DNA of 64,000 nt from NCBI RefSeq assembly GCF_016612545.1, contig NZ_JAENRY010000001.1, forward strand, positions 1-64,000, in the 5' to 3' direction. The notes beneath the pieces are model-generated. The model did not search any database, was not told the DNA's origin, and was given only the letters and a program-made list of their open reading frames with translations. Source of the DNA: Streptomyces sp. MBT65 (GTDB taxonomy: Bacteria > Actinomycetota > Actinomycetes > Streptomycetales > Streptomycetaceae). The position numbers and the translations under genes are program-made. Numbering within the stretch: the stretch's first letter is position 1; every line of letters starts with the position of its first letter. Positions 10,799 through 18,797 of this stretch are shown here, one piece after another.

Positions 10799-10875
10799 GT
10801 TCCGTCCTCTCGGGCCCCCGGGGTCGAGATGATCCCGGGAGCCCTGAGAACGATGCTGCCCTGTGGACGGTACCG

Positions 10876-11652
10876 TCAGGCAGCGGGGTCGAACGAGATT
10901 CCGGAAGGCTTCGCCGACGTGAGGTGGGCCACGAAGTTCGCGTCCTTGAGACCGAAGTTCGCGCTGCCGAAGTCGTACGCGCTCAACTTGTCGCGCAGGC
11001 CCGCCGGGTAGCCGTTCCAGCCGACGAGAGGCGGGTACTGCCAGGTGTGCTTGTCGTTCTCCGGCGGCTCGTCGTTCGCGTTCCCCAGCCGGAAGTCGTG
11101 CGTGCCGATGCCGTCCTTGTGGTAGACGATCTTGGCGTGGGTGCCGTCGAAGCGGACCTCGGAGGCCGCGTGCACGGTGAACGAACCGTGGTTGGACGTC
11201 GACACGTACTGGATGGCGCCGTTCTGCACCCACACCACGACGTGTTCCCAGTCGTTGCGGTGCCCCCCGATGCTGGAGTTGGCGATGGCCTGGTCCTTCT
11301 CGAAGTACAGGCCGTACATGTACGCGCACCAGCCGTTGTTGCACTTGTAGCGCGAGTAGCTGTTGGTGTTGTCGAGGTCCGAGGCGTCGTGGCACTCGCC
11401 GCTCAGTGAACCCGTCGGTTTCAGGCCGCCGTTGATGGTCCCGTCTGGGCCGATCGCGGGCGTCGGGTAGCAGCCGTCCGTGTCGTAGTCGAAGGCGGGC
11501 AGATACGTCTTCTCCGCCGTCTCGGCGTTCGCGGGCAGCGCGGTGGGCGGAGCGGCGAAAGCGGCGGAGGGGAAGGCGATGACGAGCACGGCGGCACCGC
11601 CGAGACCGGCGAGCCACCTTCTGCGGCGGGTTCGGGACTTCTGGGACGACAC
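10876..11652 (-). CDS. Secreted NPP1/NLP-family protein with a variant heptapeptide
   Basis: A 258-residue protein of the necrosis-inducing NPP1 (NLP) family. A Sec signal peptide lies at about residues 1-33 (RRRRWLAGLGGAAVLVIAFP, cleaved after AFA). The family hallmark GHRHDWE appears as GHRNDWE (about residue 128), so the second His of the metal-binding heptapeptide is Asn. Cysteines at DGCYP, GECHD and CNNGWC suggest disulfides in the mature protein. GTG 11652 is preceded by GAGGAGGA. NLPs of plant-associated microbes bind sphingolipids and lyse dicot membranes; whether this variant does so is unknown. Confidence 0.85.
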   Translation of the reverse strand: MSSQKSRTRRRRWLAGLGGAAVLVIAFPSAAFAAPPTALPANAETAEKTYLPAFDYDTDGCYPTPAIGPDGTINGGLKPTGSLSGECHDASDLDNTNSYSRYKCNNGWCAYMYGLYFEKDQAIANSSIGGHRNDWEHVVVWVQNGAIQYVSTSNHGSFTVHAASEVRFDGTHAKIVYHKDGIGTHDFRLGNANDEPPENDKHTWQYPPLVGWNGYPAGLRDKLSAYDFGSANFGLKDANFVAHLTSAKPSGISFDPAA

Positions 11653-11756
11653 TGCGTCCTCCTCTTGGGCGCAGCCCGGCGGCGGTGGATGACGGGGCTG
11701 GGGATGGAAAGGGCTTTCAGAGTCCCTGCTTTTCATGTACGCGCCAAGAGGGTGAG

Positions 11757-11774
11757 GTGTCACGATGGTGACAC
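11757..11774. promoter_or_regulatory. GTGTCAC/GTGACAC inverted repeat upstream of the NPP1 gene
   Basis: Perfect 7-4-7 inverted repeat (GTGTCAC-GATG-GTGACAC), 105 bp upstream of the NPP1 start and 31 bp past the ligase stop. It could be an operator for the secreted-protein genes or a short terminator for the ligase gene. Confidence 0.4.
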
Positions 11775-11804
11775 GGTGCCCAATACTTGATCTTCGCAAG
11801 TTTC

Positions 11805-12809
11805 TCAGTCGTCCGGCAGATCGGCGGCCGACTCCTCCGGTGTGAGGTCCGGGCGCAGCCGCAGCCAGGACGGCTGGCGCAGCATCCCGGCCCGGGTGCG
11901 GGTGCTGTAGCGGACCTCGCCGACCAGCCGGGGCACCACCCAGCGCGCACCGGCCACCGACGGCACCGGATCGAAGGGGCACGTGTCGGTCCCGGCGGCC
12001 CCCAACAGCACGGTGAGTTCGGCACGTTCGGCCTCGCTCCAGCCGGTGCCCACGTTGCCGACGTACCGCAGCCGGCCGCCCGCGCGCTGCCCCACCAGCA
12101 CCGCACCCGGCAGGCCCGTCAGCCGCCCCTTGCCGGGCACCCAGCCGCCGACCAGCACGTCCTCGCTGCGCAGATTGCGGATCTTGATCCAGGCGCGGGA
12201 CCGCACCCCGGGTTCGTACACCGAGTCCAGCCGCTTGCAGACCAGGCCCTCCAGCCCGTGCGCACGGGTGGCCCGCAGCGCCTCGGCGCCATGTCCGGTG
12301 AGCGCGGCGGGAGTTGACCAGTACGGGCCGTCGAGACAGAGCCGCTCCAACTCCGCGCGACGGTCGGCGTAAGGGAGCGCGAGGAGTGGCCGGTTGAGGT
12401 GAAGGAGGTCGAACAGCACCAGATGCACCGGTGTGTTCGCGGCCCGGTGCGCCACCAGCGCGGGGGACCCGGCCAGGCCCATCCGGTTCTGGAGCAACTG
12501 GAAGTCGGCGCGGCCCTGTTGGTCCAGGGCCAGCACTTCACCGTCCAGGATCGTCGGCGTGGCAGGCAACTCGCCGCCCAGGGCGTGCAGTTCGGGATAC
12601 GCGCCCGTGATGTCCGCACCGGAGCGGGCACGCAGGAGGACGCTTCCGTCGCCGGGGAGATACACCAGGACACGCTGGCCGTCCTGCTTGGTCTCGTAGG
12701 CCCAGCGGGTGTCCTGTTCGGCGGGCGGGAGGGTGCCTGGGGTGGCGAGCATGGGGGAGATGCGGGGCAGGGTCACGGCAGAGGTGTCGACGGACGGCCG
12801 GGACGGCAC
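11805..12809 (-). CDS. ATP-dependent DNA ligase (LigC/LigD-ligase type)
   Basis: A 334-residue ligase: adenylation domain (about 20-215) plus OB-fold domain (about 220-320). Motif I is ETKQDGQR with the adenylated Lys, motif III DGEVLALD, motif IV LEGLVCKRLDS and motif V AWIKIRN. There are no polymerase or phosphoesterase domains, so it resembles stand-alone LigC or a split LigD ligase used in end joining or base-excision repair. No ku or LigD-polymerase gene lies nearby. The start is uncertain: GTG 12809 and GTG 12776 both fit and neither has a good ribosome site. Confidence 0.9.
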   Translation of the reverse strand: MPSRPSVDTSAVTLPRISPMLATPGTLPPAEQDTRWAYETKQDGQRVLVYLPGDGSVLLRARSGADITGAYPELHALGGELPATPTILDGEVLALDQQGRADFQLLQNRMGLAGSPALVAHRAANTPVHLVLFDLLHLNRPLLALPYADRRAELERLCLDGPYWSTPAALTGHGAEALRATRAHGLEGLVCKRLDSVYEPGVRSRAWIKIRNLRSEDVLVGGWVPGKGRLTGLPGAVLVGQRAGGRLRYVGNVGTGWSEAERAELTVLLGAAGTDTCPFDPVPSVAGARWVVPRLVGEVRYSTRTRAGMLRQPSWLRLRPDLTPEESAADLPDD

Positions 12810-12934
12810 GCGTCCAAGGGGGAGGGTTCGCCCGAACGGGGCTCCGCAGTGGGGGAACGCATGGCTGTTCGTTCATCGGTGACTGTCCCCAACTACCCTG
12901 GACCCGCAGCCAGTTGTAGCTCACGTTCGATGGA

Positions 12935-13624
12935 TCAGAACTCGGGGCCCGGCGGTGGCGGCGCCTGTACCAGGCCCGTCTGATACGCCATCACGACGAG
13001 CTGGGCGCGGTCGCGGGCGTCGAGCTTCGTCATGGCGCGGTGCACATGTGTACGTACGGTCAGCGGGCTGACGTACAGCTTCTCGGCGATCTCGTCGTTG
13101 GAGCGGCCCGCGGCGGCCATGGCCATGATCTCGCGCTCGCGGGCGGTGAGGGCGCCGAGCCGGTCGGGCGCCGTCAGCGGGGCGCCCTGCGCGGGTGTGG
13201 CCAGGAAGCGGGTGATCAGGGTGCGGGTGGCGAGCGGGGAGAGGAGTGACTCGCCGGACGCGACCGTGCGGATGCCGGCCAGCAGGGCCTCGGCGGTGAC
13301 GTCCTTGCCGAGGAAGCCGCTCGCGCCCGCCCGCAGGGCCTGTGCCACGTACTCGTCGACCTCGAAGGTGGTCAGGATGAGGACACGGGTGCCGGACAGC
13401 GCCGGGTCCGCGCAGATGGCGGTCGTGGCGGCCAGGCCGTCCGTGCCGGGCATCCGGATGTCCATCAGGACGAGATCGGGGCGGTGTTCGGCGGCCAGCG
13501 CGATCGCCTCGGCGCCGTCGGCCGCCTCGGCGACCACCTCCATGCCCTCGCAGGTGTCGATCAGGATCCGGAAGGTGGCGCGCAGAAGGGCCTGGTCGTC
13601 GGCGAGGAGTACGCGGATCGTCAT
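12935..13624 (-). CDS. NarL/LuxR-type response regulator, pair of the 13621 kinase
   Basis: A 229-residue regulator. The receiver (about 1-120) has acidic DD at residues 9-10, phospho-acceptor Asp in VLMDIRMPG (about 54) and Lys in FLGKD. The LuxR helix-turn-helix (about 155-215) carries LTAREREIMAMAAAGRSNDE and LTVRTHV. The ATG at 13624 overlaps the kinase stop (ATGA), so kinase and regulator are co-translated. Targets are unknown; no conserved target gene lies between the pair and the neighbours. Confidence 0.93.
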   Translation of the reverse strand: MTIRVLLADDQALLRATFRILIDTCEGMEVVAEAADGAEAIALAAEHRPDLVLMDIRMPGTDGLAATTAICADPALSGTRVLILTTFEVDEYVAQALRAGASGFLGKDVTAEALLAGIRTVASGESLLSPLATRTLITRFLATPAQGAPLTAPDRLGALTAREREIMAMAAAGRSNDEIAEKLYVSPLTVRTHVHRAMTKLDARDRAQLVVMAYQTGLVQAPPPPGPEF

Positions 13625-15144
13625 GGGGTTCTTTCTTCCGGTTCCGGGGCGCTGGGATACAGCGGCAGTTCGGTGGTGACTTCGAAGCCGCCGTCGGCAC
13701 GGCGCCCGGCATGGAGGGCCCCACCGACGGAACGGGCGCGCTCGCGCATGCCGATGAGTCCGAAGCCGTGGCTTTGACCTGGGCCGTAGCTTTGTCCTGG
13801 TCCTGGGCCTGCGCTTGGTGCTGGTGCTGGTGCTGGTGCTGGTGCGGTGGCCGGTACCGCGCCCGCCCGGTTGTCGCACTGGGCAGGGTGCCGGGTCCGG
13901 AAGGTGCCGCCGACGAACCGGGCGCGTTCGCGAAGGCCGACGAGTCCGAGACCGTGGCTTGCGGCTGGTGCGGTGGCCGGTACCGCGTCCACCTCGTCGT
14001 CAACGTCGGCAGGGCGTTCGGTCCCGACGGTGCCGCCGACCGACCGGGCGCGCTCGCGCATCCCGAACAGGCCGGAACCCCTGCCCGGGACGGGCGCGGC
14101 GGTCGCCACCGGTCTCGCTCCGTCGTCGGTCACCGTGACGGTCAGCCGGTCGTAGGAGTAGCGCAGCCGCACGTGCGCCGACCGGGTCGTGGCGTGCTTG
14201 CCGACGTTGGTGAGGGCCTCCTGCACGATGCGGTACGCCGTCAGGTCCACCCCGGGGGACAGGGGGCGCGGCTCGCCCTCCGTCGTCACGGTGACCGTGA
14301 GCCCGGCGGTCGCGAACGTGCCGGTCAGTTCGGCGAGTTGGGCCAGACCCGGGCTCGGGGCCAGAGGCGCGCCGGGGTCGTCGGGCCGGCGCAGCAGACC
14401 GACCGTGCCCTTCATCTCGCGCAGCGCGGAGGACGTCGTACCGGCGAGTTCCGTCAGGATCCGCTGCACATGGTCGGGGTGCGTGCGCGCGAGGTGGGCC
14501 GCGGTACCGGCCTGGGCGTGGGCCAGTGCCAGATGGTGGGCGACGACATCGTGCAACTCCCGGGCGATGCACATCCGTTGCTCGGCCACCCGGTGCCGCG
14601 CCGCCTCCTCCCGGCCGCGCTCGGCGTACTCGGCCCGCGTCCTTACCGCCTCCAGATAGGCGTCCCGCAGCCGGACCGCGTTCCCGGCGACGACCGGCAA
14701 CAGCAGCCAGGCGGCCGGGCCGACGGTCTTGAACGGCCAGGGGTGATGCACCGCGTCCACCACCGTCGCCGTGGTCACCACCAGCACGACCGACGCGAGG
14801 AAGTAACGGCGGGCCGTCCTGCGACGGGTGAGAACGGCCAGCCGGTACAGGGCCAGCATCAACGGCCCCAGCATCAGCGGGGTGAGGAGGCAGCCCAGCG
14901 CGGCAGCTCCGGCGGCGGTCGTCGCCGTGACCGCGACGACCGTACGAGGACGGCTCCGCTGCCAGAACAGGGCCGCGCAGGAGACCGCGGCGAGCGCGAT
15001 CGTGGGGCCGACCTCGGTCGGCCGGGGACCGCTCGGTACGCCCAGTTCGCTGCCGAAGAGGAACAGGGCGAACAGCAGGACGGCCGACATGGTGTCGACG
15101 GTGCGGAGGTGCTCGTCCGCGTAACGCTGCCAGCTGTCGTTCAT
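13621..15144 (-). CDS. NarL-type sensor histidine kinase with triplicated G2-box segment
   Basis: A 507-residue membrane kinase. Four or five hydrophobic segments lie between about residues 20 and 160. The HisKA_3 dimerisation motif is IARELHDVVAHHLAL (phospho-acceptor His near 218) and the N-box AYRIVQEALTNVGKHA. The ATPase domain should end with one G2 box, but three appear: GSGLFGMRERARSVGGT (about 349), GLGLVGLRERARFVGGT (about 393) and GFGLIGMRERARSVGGA (about 457), separated by Ala/Pro-rich linkers. Family members are normally about 390-420 residues, so the extra length is the repeat. The start is ATG 15144 with GGCGGAG upstream. Its partner regulator follows with a 4-nt overlap. Confidence 0.92.
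   Translation of the reverse strand: MNDSWQRYADEHLRTVDTMSAVLLFALFLFGSELGVPSGPRPTEVGPTIALAAVSCAALFWQRSRPRTVVAVTATTAAGAAALGCLLTPLMLGPLMLALYRLAVLTRRRTARRYFLASVVLVVTTATVVDAVHHPWPFKTVGPAAWLLLPVVAGNAVRLRDAYLEAVRTRAEYAERGREEAARHRVAEQRMCIARELHDVVAHHLALAHAQAGTAAHLARTHPDHVQRILTELAGTTSSALREMKGTVGLLRRPDDPGAPLAPSPGLAQLAELTGTFATAGLTVTVTTEGEPRPLSPGVDLTAYRIVQEALTNVGKHATTRSAHVRLRYSYDRLTVTVTDDGARPVATAAPVPGRGSGLFGMRERARSVGGTVGTERPADVDDEVDAVPATAPAASHGLGLVGLRERARFVGGTFRTRHPAQCDNRAGAVPATAPAPAPAPAPSAGPGPGQSYGPGQSHGFGLIGMRERARSVGGALHAGRRADGGFEVTTELPLYPSAPEPEERTP
13692..14095. repeat. In-frame tandem repeat inside the kinase gene
   Basis: Two copies are offset by exactly 126 nt (42 codons): a 21-nt identical stretch at 13841-13861 and 13967-13987, and GGTGCCGCCGAC at 13903 and 14029. 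A third, more diverged copy lies 189 nt further (around 13692-13790), separated by a run of GGTGCT hexamers (13817-13843) that encodes alternating Ala-Pro. Confidence 0.85.
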
Positions 15145-15387
15145 GGGTGTCTCCGCCGGGGCTCCTGGGACCGAGGCCGACCGCGGTCGGCGGAGAGCGG
15201 CCACGGGACGGAGCACTCCACATCCTCTGCTTCTGCTGGGGGGACAGACCCAGTCTCCCGGGCCTACCCCGTCTTGTCGTCGTACGGCTGCCGACGATCG
15301 CGGGTACTGAGAACGCGGATCGCCGCTACTGAGAACGCCGTACGCGCCGCCGGTCGTGTCATCCCCGGGGACGACCGGCGGCGTGTG

Positions 15388-16032
15388 TCACACGTTCTGC
15401 AGATAGGCCAGCACGGCCAGCACCCGCCGGTGCCCGCTGTCGCTCGGCGGCAGGCTCAGCTTCAGGAACACATTGCCGATGTGCTTGCTGACCGCGCGTT
15501 CCGTGACGACCAATGTTTTGGCGATCGTCGTGTTGTCGTGGCCCTCCGCCATCAGCTTCAGCACTTCGCGCTCGCGCGGGGTCAGCGAGTCCAGCGGTGA
15601 ATTGCGGCGTCGGGTCAGCAGCTCGGTCACGACCTCGGGGTCGAGCGCCGTACCGCCGGCCGCCACCCGGTCCAGCGCGTCGAGGAACTCGTCCACGCGG
15701 CCGATCCGGTCCTTGAGCAGATAGCCGACCCCGCTCGCGCCGACGCCCAACAGCTCGGCGGCGTACGACTCCTCGACATACTGCGACAGCACCAGCACCG
15801 GCAGCCCGGGGATCTTCTCCCGTGCCTCCAGCGCGGCCCGCAGCCCCTCGTCGCGGAAACCGGGTGGCATCCGCACATCGAGCACGGCCACGTCCGGCCG
15901 GTGTGCGAGCAGCGCGGGCAGCACCTCGGGCCCGCTGCCGGCGACGGCCACCACCTCGTGCCCGGCGGACGTCAACAGCAGGACCAGGCCCTCCCTGAGA
16001 AGGGCGTTGTCCTCGGCGATCACGACCCTCAC
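15388..16032 (-). CDS. NarL/LuxR-type response regulator, second pair
   Basis: A 214-residue regulator. The receiver (1-120) has EDN at residues 7-9, Asp in VAVLDVRMPP (about 52) and Lys in YLLKDRIG. The LuxR domain (about 145-205) carries LTPREREVLKLMAEGHDNTT and ERAVSKHIGNVFLKL. It belongs to the LuxR subgroup with the AVSKHIGNVF recognition helix and a C-terminal GHRRVLAVLAYL tail. It starts at GTG 16032, 22 nt after the kinase stop, so the two are probably one operon. Confidence 0.93.
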   Translation of the reverse strand: MRVVIAEDNALLREGLVLLLTSAGHEVVAVAGSGPEVLPALLAHRPDVAVLDVRMPPGFRDEGLRAALEAREKIPGLPVLVLSQYVEESYAAELLGVGASGVGYLLKDRIGRVDEFLDALDRVAAGGTALDPEVVTELLTRRRNSPLDSLTPREREVLKLMAEGHDNTTIAKTLVVTERAVSKHIGNVFLKLSLPPSDSGHRRVLAVLAYLQNV

Positions 16033-16054
16033 GACAGTCCCGCCTCCCCTACGC

Positions 16055-17218
16055 TCACCAGACGCACGGCAGCTCCACTTCGATCACGGTAGGTCCCCCC
16101 ACGGGGCTGGTCACAGTCACACCGCCGTCGAGCGCGGCGACCCGGCGCTGCATGCCCAGCAGCCCCGATCCGCCCGCCTCGTCGGCGCCGCCCCGGCCCT
16201 CGTCGCGCACCCGGACACGCAGTCCGGTGCGGACACGGGCGAGATGGACGTCGGCGCGTTCGGCACCGCTGTACTTGGCCGCGTTGGTCAGCGACTCGGC
16301 GATCACGAAGTACGCGGCCGCCTCCACCGCCGCAGGCGCGCGCGGCCCGTCGTGCCCGTCGGTCAGCCCGTCCACGGTCACGGTGACGGAGAGCGCGTTG
16401 CTGGCGGCCAGCGCGCGCACTGCGCCGACCAGGCCGCGGTCGGTGAGGATCGGCGGATGGATCGCGCGTACGACATGCCGCAGATCCGTCAGCGCCTCCT
16501 CGGCCAGCGTCTGCGCGTCGTCGAGCAGCTTGCGCGCCGCCTCCGGGTCCTGGTCGTAGGCCCGCTTGGCGAGCCCGACACGCATCGACAGCGAGACCAG
16601 CCGGGCCTGGGTGCCGTCGTGCAGGTCGCGTTCGATCCGGCGCAGCTCGGCCTCGTGCGCGGCGATCGCGCCCGCCCGGGTCTGCACCAACTCCTCGACG
16701 CGTACGGCCAGTCGGGCCTTCGGTGACGGCTTCAGCAGGGCGGTCGACCAGTCGGCGTCCAGGTCCGCGAGCCGGCTGATCAACGGCAGGACGACGGCCT
16801 CGCGGCGCAGCAGCCCGCACCACACCCCGTCGACGACCAGACCCAGCGGCCACAACGGCAGCATCAGCGCGGGCAGCACGGCGCCGTACGCGTAGTTGGC
16901 CACCAACCAGCGGAAGTCGGTCAGCGTGCCCGGATCGCGCACCGCCGTGCGCACCCGCTCCCGCAGGGTTCCGGTGAGCGGCTGGTACGCCTCGGGGATC
17001 TTCAGGCCCGTCCAGGCGCCCGCCTGCTGCCGCTTGGCCCCGGCGATCCGCCGTATCAGCAGCACGGTCTCGGGCAGCATGAACGCGCCGACCACCGTGG
17101 CCGTGAGGATCGCGGTGATCAGGAGCACGGTGATGAAGATGAAACACCCGAAGGTCATCGCGACGGTGAGGACCAGCTGCAGTGTCGCCCGGGCCGCCTG
17201 CCGCAGGGTAGATCGCAT
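16055..17218 (-). CDS. NarL-type sensor histidine kinase, second pair
   Basis: A 387-residue membrane kinase. Hydrophobic segments lie near residues 10-50 and 110-150, flanking a putative sensor region. The HisKA_3 motif is RRIERDLHDGTQARLVSLSM (His near 196), the N-box VIAESLTNAAKYS, and the G1/G2 boxes DEGRGG and GGSGLLGMQRRV. ATG 17218 is chosen because MRSTLRQAARATLQLV fits a normal start; there is no ribosome site, but TAACCT lies 8 nt upstream, so the mRNA may be leaderless. Unlike the first kinase it has a single G2 box. Confidence 0.9.
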   Translation of the reverse strand: MRSTLRQAARATLQLVLTVAMTFGCFIFITVLLITAILTATVVGAFMLPETVLLIRRIAGAKRQQAGAWTGLKIPEAYQPLTGTLRERVRTAVRDPGTLTDFRWLVANYAYGAVLPALMLPLWPLGLVVDGVWCGLLRREAVVLPLISRLADLDADWSTALLKPSPKARLAVRVEELVQTRAGAIAAHEAELRRIERDLHDGTQARLVSLSMRVGLAKRAYDQDPEAARKLLDDAQTLAEEALTDLRHVVRAIHPPILTDRGLVGAVRALAASNALSVTVTVDGLTDGHDGPRAPAAVEAAAYFVIAESLTNAAKYSGAERADVHLARVRTGLRVRVRDEGRGGADEAGGSGLLGMQRRVAALDGGVTVTSPVGGPTVIEVELPCVW

Positions 17219-17678
17219 GGAGATCAGGTTAGGCGTGTCGGCCCGGACACGGGGGAGCCGGCGGTCCGACACGGGTGCGACGCGTTCCACCGCGGGTTCG
17301 GGAGACCGCTCCCTCGTGGCGTCGGGCGAAGGACGGGATTGTTGAGGCAACACGTCAGCGAAGATCCAACTCTGCTCGATCCGGAGGGAATCACACGGGA
17401 ACCCGGGTCAGGGCGGTCAGCACGACAGCGCGGACCGAAGTGGTCGGCGGTACCCGGGAGTTGGTCCCGAGTCCCGGCGGCAGCTCGGCGCCGGACGCCG
17501 GCGTCGCCTGCCCCGGCCGCCCGCCGTCCAGAGGACCGCTCCTTCGAACTCCCCGACCAGCCCGGCCTGTTGCCCGACACGGACGACGCCGAGCGCCCCT
17601 GAAGGTCATGGCCCGGCGGGAACCTCAGGTCGTCCGGCGATGTGACCCGACCGGGGCGGCAGCCCCGAGTGCCGCCCG
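17219..17678. other. Gene-free stretch of 460 bp
   Basis: It lies upstream of the second kinase and downstream of the SDR gene, both leftward. Several open frames cross it on both strands, but none resembles a known family or has a convincing start. The half nearest the kinase presumably holds its promoter; I see no other element. Confidence 0.5.
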
Positions 17679-18443
17679 TCATACGGCACACCAGCCGTCG
17701 TCCACGGGCAGCACGACCCCGTTGATGTGCCGGGCCGCGTCGGAGGCGAGGAAGACGAGCGCGGCCGCCTGCTCCTCCGGGAAGGCGATCCGGTCGGAGA
17801 GTCCGAGGCCGGGGCCGATCACCCCGGGGCCGTGGGCCCGCGCGTCGACGTCGTAGGTGATGCCGGTCGCGGTGGCCCCCGGGGCGATGGCGTTGGCGCG
17901 GATTCCGCGGCTCCGGTACATCACGGCGAGGGACTTCACCAGGCCCACGATCCCGTGCTTGGCGGCGGTGCAGGCGGCGCCCGCCGCGCTGCCGCGCAGT
18001 CCGGCCTCGGCGGCGGTGAAGACGATCGCGCCGCGCCCGGCGGCGAGCATGTGCGGCAGCGCGGCCCGGGTCAGCAGGAAGGGCGCCGTCAGGTTGATCC
18101 GGAGGACCCGCTCCCACTCGGCGTCGTCGGTGTCCGCGAGGGCCGACATCCGGTCCATGATCCCGGCGTTGTTCACCAGCACGTCCAGTCCGCCGAACGC
18201 GTCGACGGCGGTGGCGACCACCGCGTCCACCACCGCCTGTTCGCTCAGGTCGCCGATGACGCGGACGGCGGAGCCGCCGTCGTGCTCGATCTCCTTGACC
18301 GTCGCCTCGGCGCCCGCCGGATCGAGGTCCGCGACCACGACCTCGGCACCCGCCAGCGCGAACTGCAGCGCGGCGGCCCGCCCGATCCCGGATCCCGCCC
18401 CGGTGACGACGACACTGCGCCCTTCAAGCCCGCTGCCGCGCAT
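17679..18443 (-). CDS. SDR-family protein lacking the catalytic Ser and Tyr
   Basis: A 254-residue Rossmann-fold protein of the classical short-chain dehydrogenase family. Cofactor motifs are intact: VVTGAGSGIG (about 12-21), the acidic DLD at the end of strand 2 and NNAG (about 88-91). The catalytic region is altered: Tyr is Cys158 in GAACTAAKHG, the Ser position thirteen residues earlier is Ala145 (TAAEAG), and only Lys162 and the Asn in RINLT remain. It may be inactive, regulatory or use different chemistry. The start is ATG 18443 with GACGAGGAG upstream. The divergent control region contains three palindromic boxes. Confidence 0.85.
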   Translation of the reverse strand: MRGSGLEGRSVVVTGAGSGIGRAAALQFALAGAEVVVADLDPAGAEATVKEIEHDGGSAVRVIGDLSEQAVVDAVVATAVDAFGGLDVLVNNAGIMDRMSALADTDDAEWERVLRINLTAPFLLTRAALPHMLAAGRGAIVFTAAEAGLRGSAAGAACTAAKHGIVGLVKSLAVMYRSRGIRANAIAPGATATGITYDVDARAHGPGVIGPGLGLSDRIAFPEEQAAALVFLASDAARHINGVVLPVDDGWCAV

Positions 18444-18492
18444 GGCGTACTCCTCGTCTCTCACGACCACTGCCGCGCATGCCGTACTCCTT
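18433..18492. repeat. Tandem duplication of the SDR gene start
   Basis: About 23 nt covering the ribosome site, ATG and first codons (18433-18456) recur 37 nt upstream (18470-18492) with two or three changes. The second ATG (18480) is out of frame and opens only a short upstream reading frame across the true start. Confidence 0.7.
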
Positions 18493-18703
18493 GGTCCGCT
18501 GTACGTCGGGCACGGGGAGGAGGGTGTGTCCTCGGACCCGGCGCCGATCTGGGGGAGTGGCCGGCGACCGGGTCCGGGACAGCGCCGACCCCCGTCCCCA
18601 CGGGTTCGGCGCGGGGGCCGCCTTCCGCTCAAGGCGACCCCGGCTCTGGTGAGCGAGGGCTCAGTTGTGCTCCTGCTGTTGCCAGTCCGCACTTCCGGCG
18701 GGC

Positions 18704-18776
18704 TTGCTTGAGTTAGGCAACCATATATGACTTACTTGAGTCAAGCAAGCGATTGGATATTGCTTGAGTCAGGCAA
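18704..18776. promoter_or_regulatory. Three 17-bp palindromic boxes at 28-bp spacing
   Basis: TTGCTTGAGTTAGGCAA (18704-18720), TTACTTGAGTCAAGCAA (18732-18748) and TTGCTTGAGTCAGGCAA (18760-18776) begin exactly 28 bp apart. Each is a near-palindrome around TTGCTTGA-G-TCAAGCAA, typical of MarR-like operators. The third overlaps a -35-like TTGAGT (18764-18769) that is 16 nt from TAGGCT (18786-18791). This predicts a leaderless transcript starting at the ATG at 18798. Confidence 0.75.
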
Positions 18777-18797
18777 GCAGGACGGTAGGCTGAGCGC

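Noticed and set aside
13817..13843. GGTGCT hexamer run as an independent microsatellite
   Set aside because: It is in frame inside the kinase gene and encodes the Ala-Pro linker; reported as part of the kinase repeat.
17224..18117. A 297-codon minus-strand frame over the SDR end and the gap
   Set aside because: It overlaps the SDR gene in another frame and its extra part has no protein-like features.
18704..18776. Regular 28-bp repeats as a small CRISPR array
   Set aside because: The repeats are only 17 bp, differ from each other, are palindromic, have 11-bp gaps and no cas genes; operator boxes fit better.
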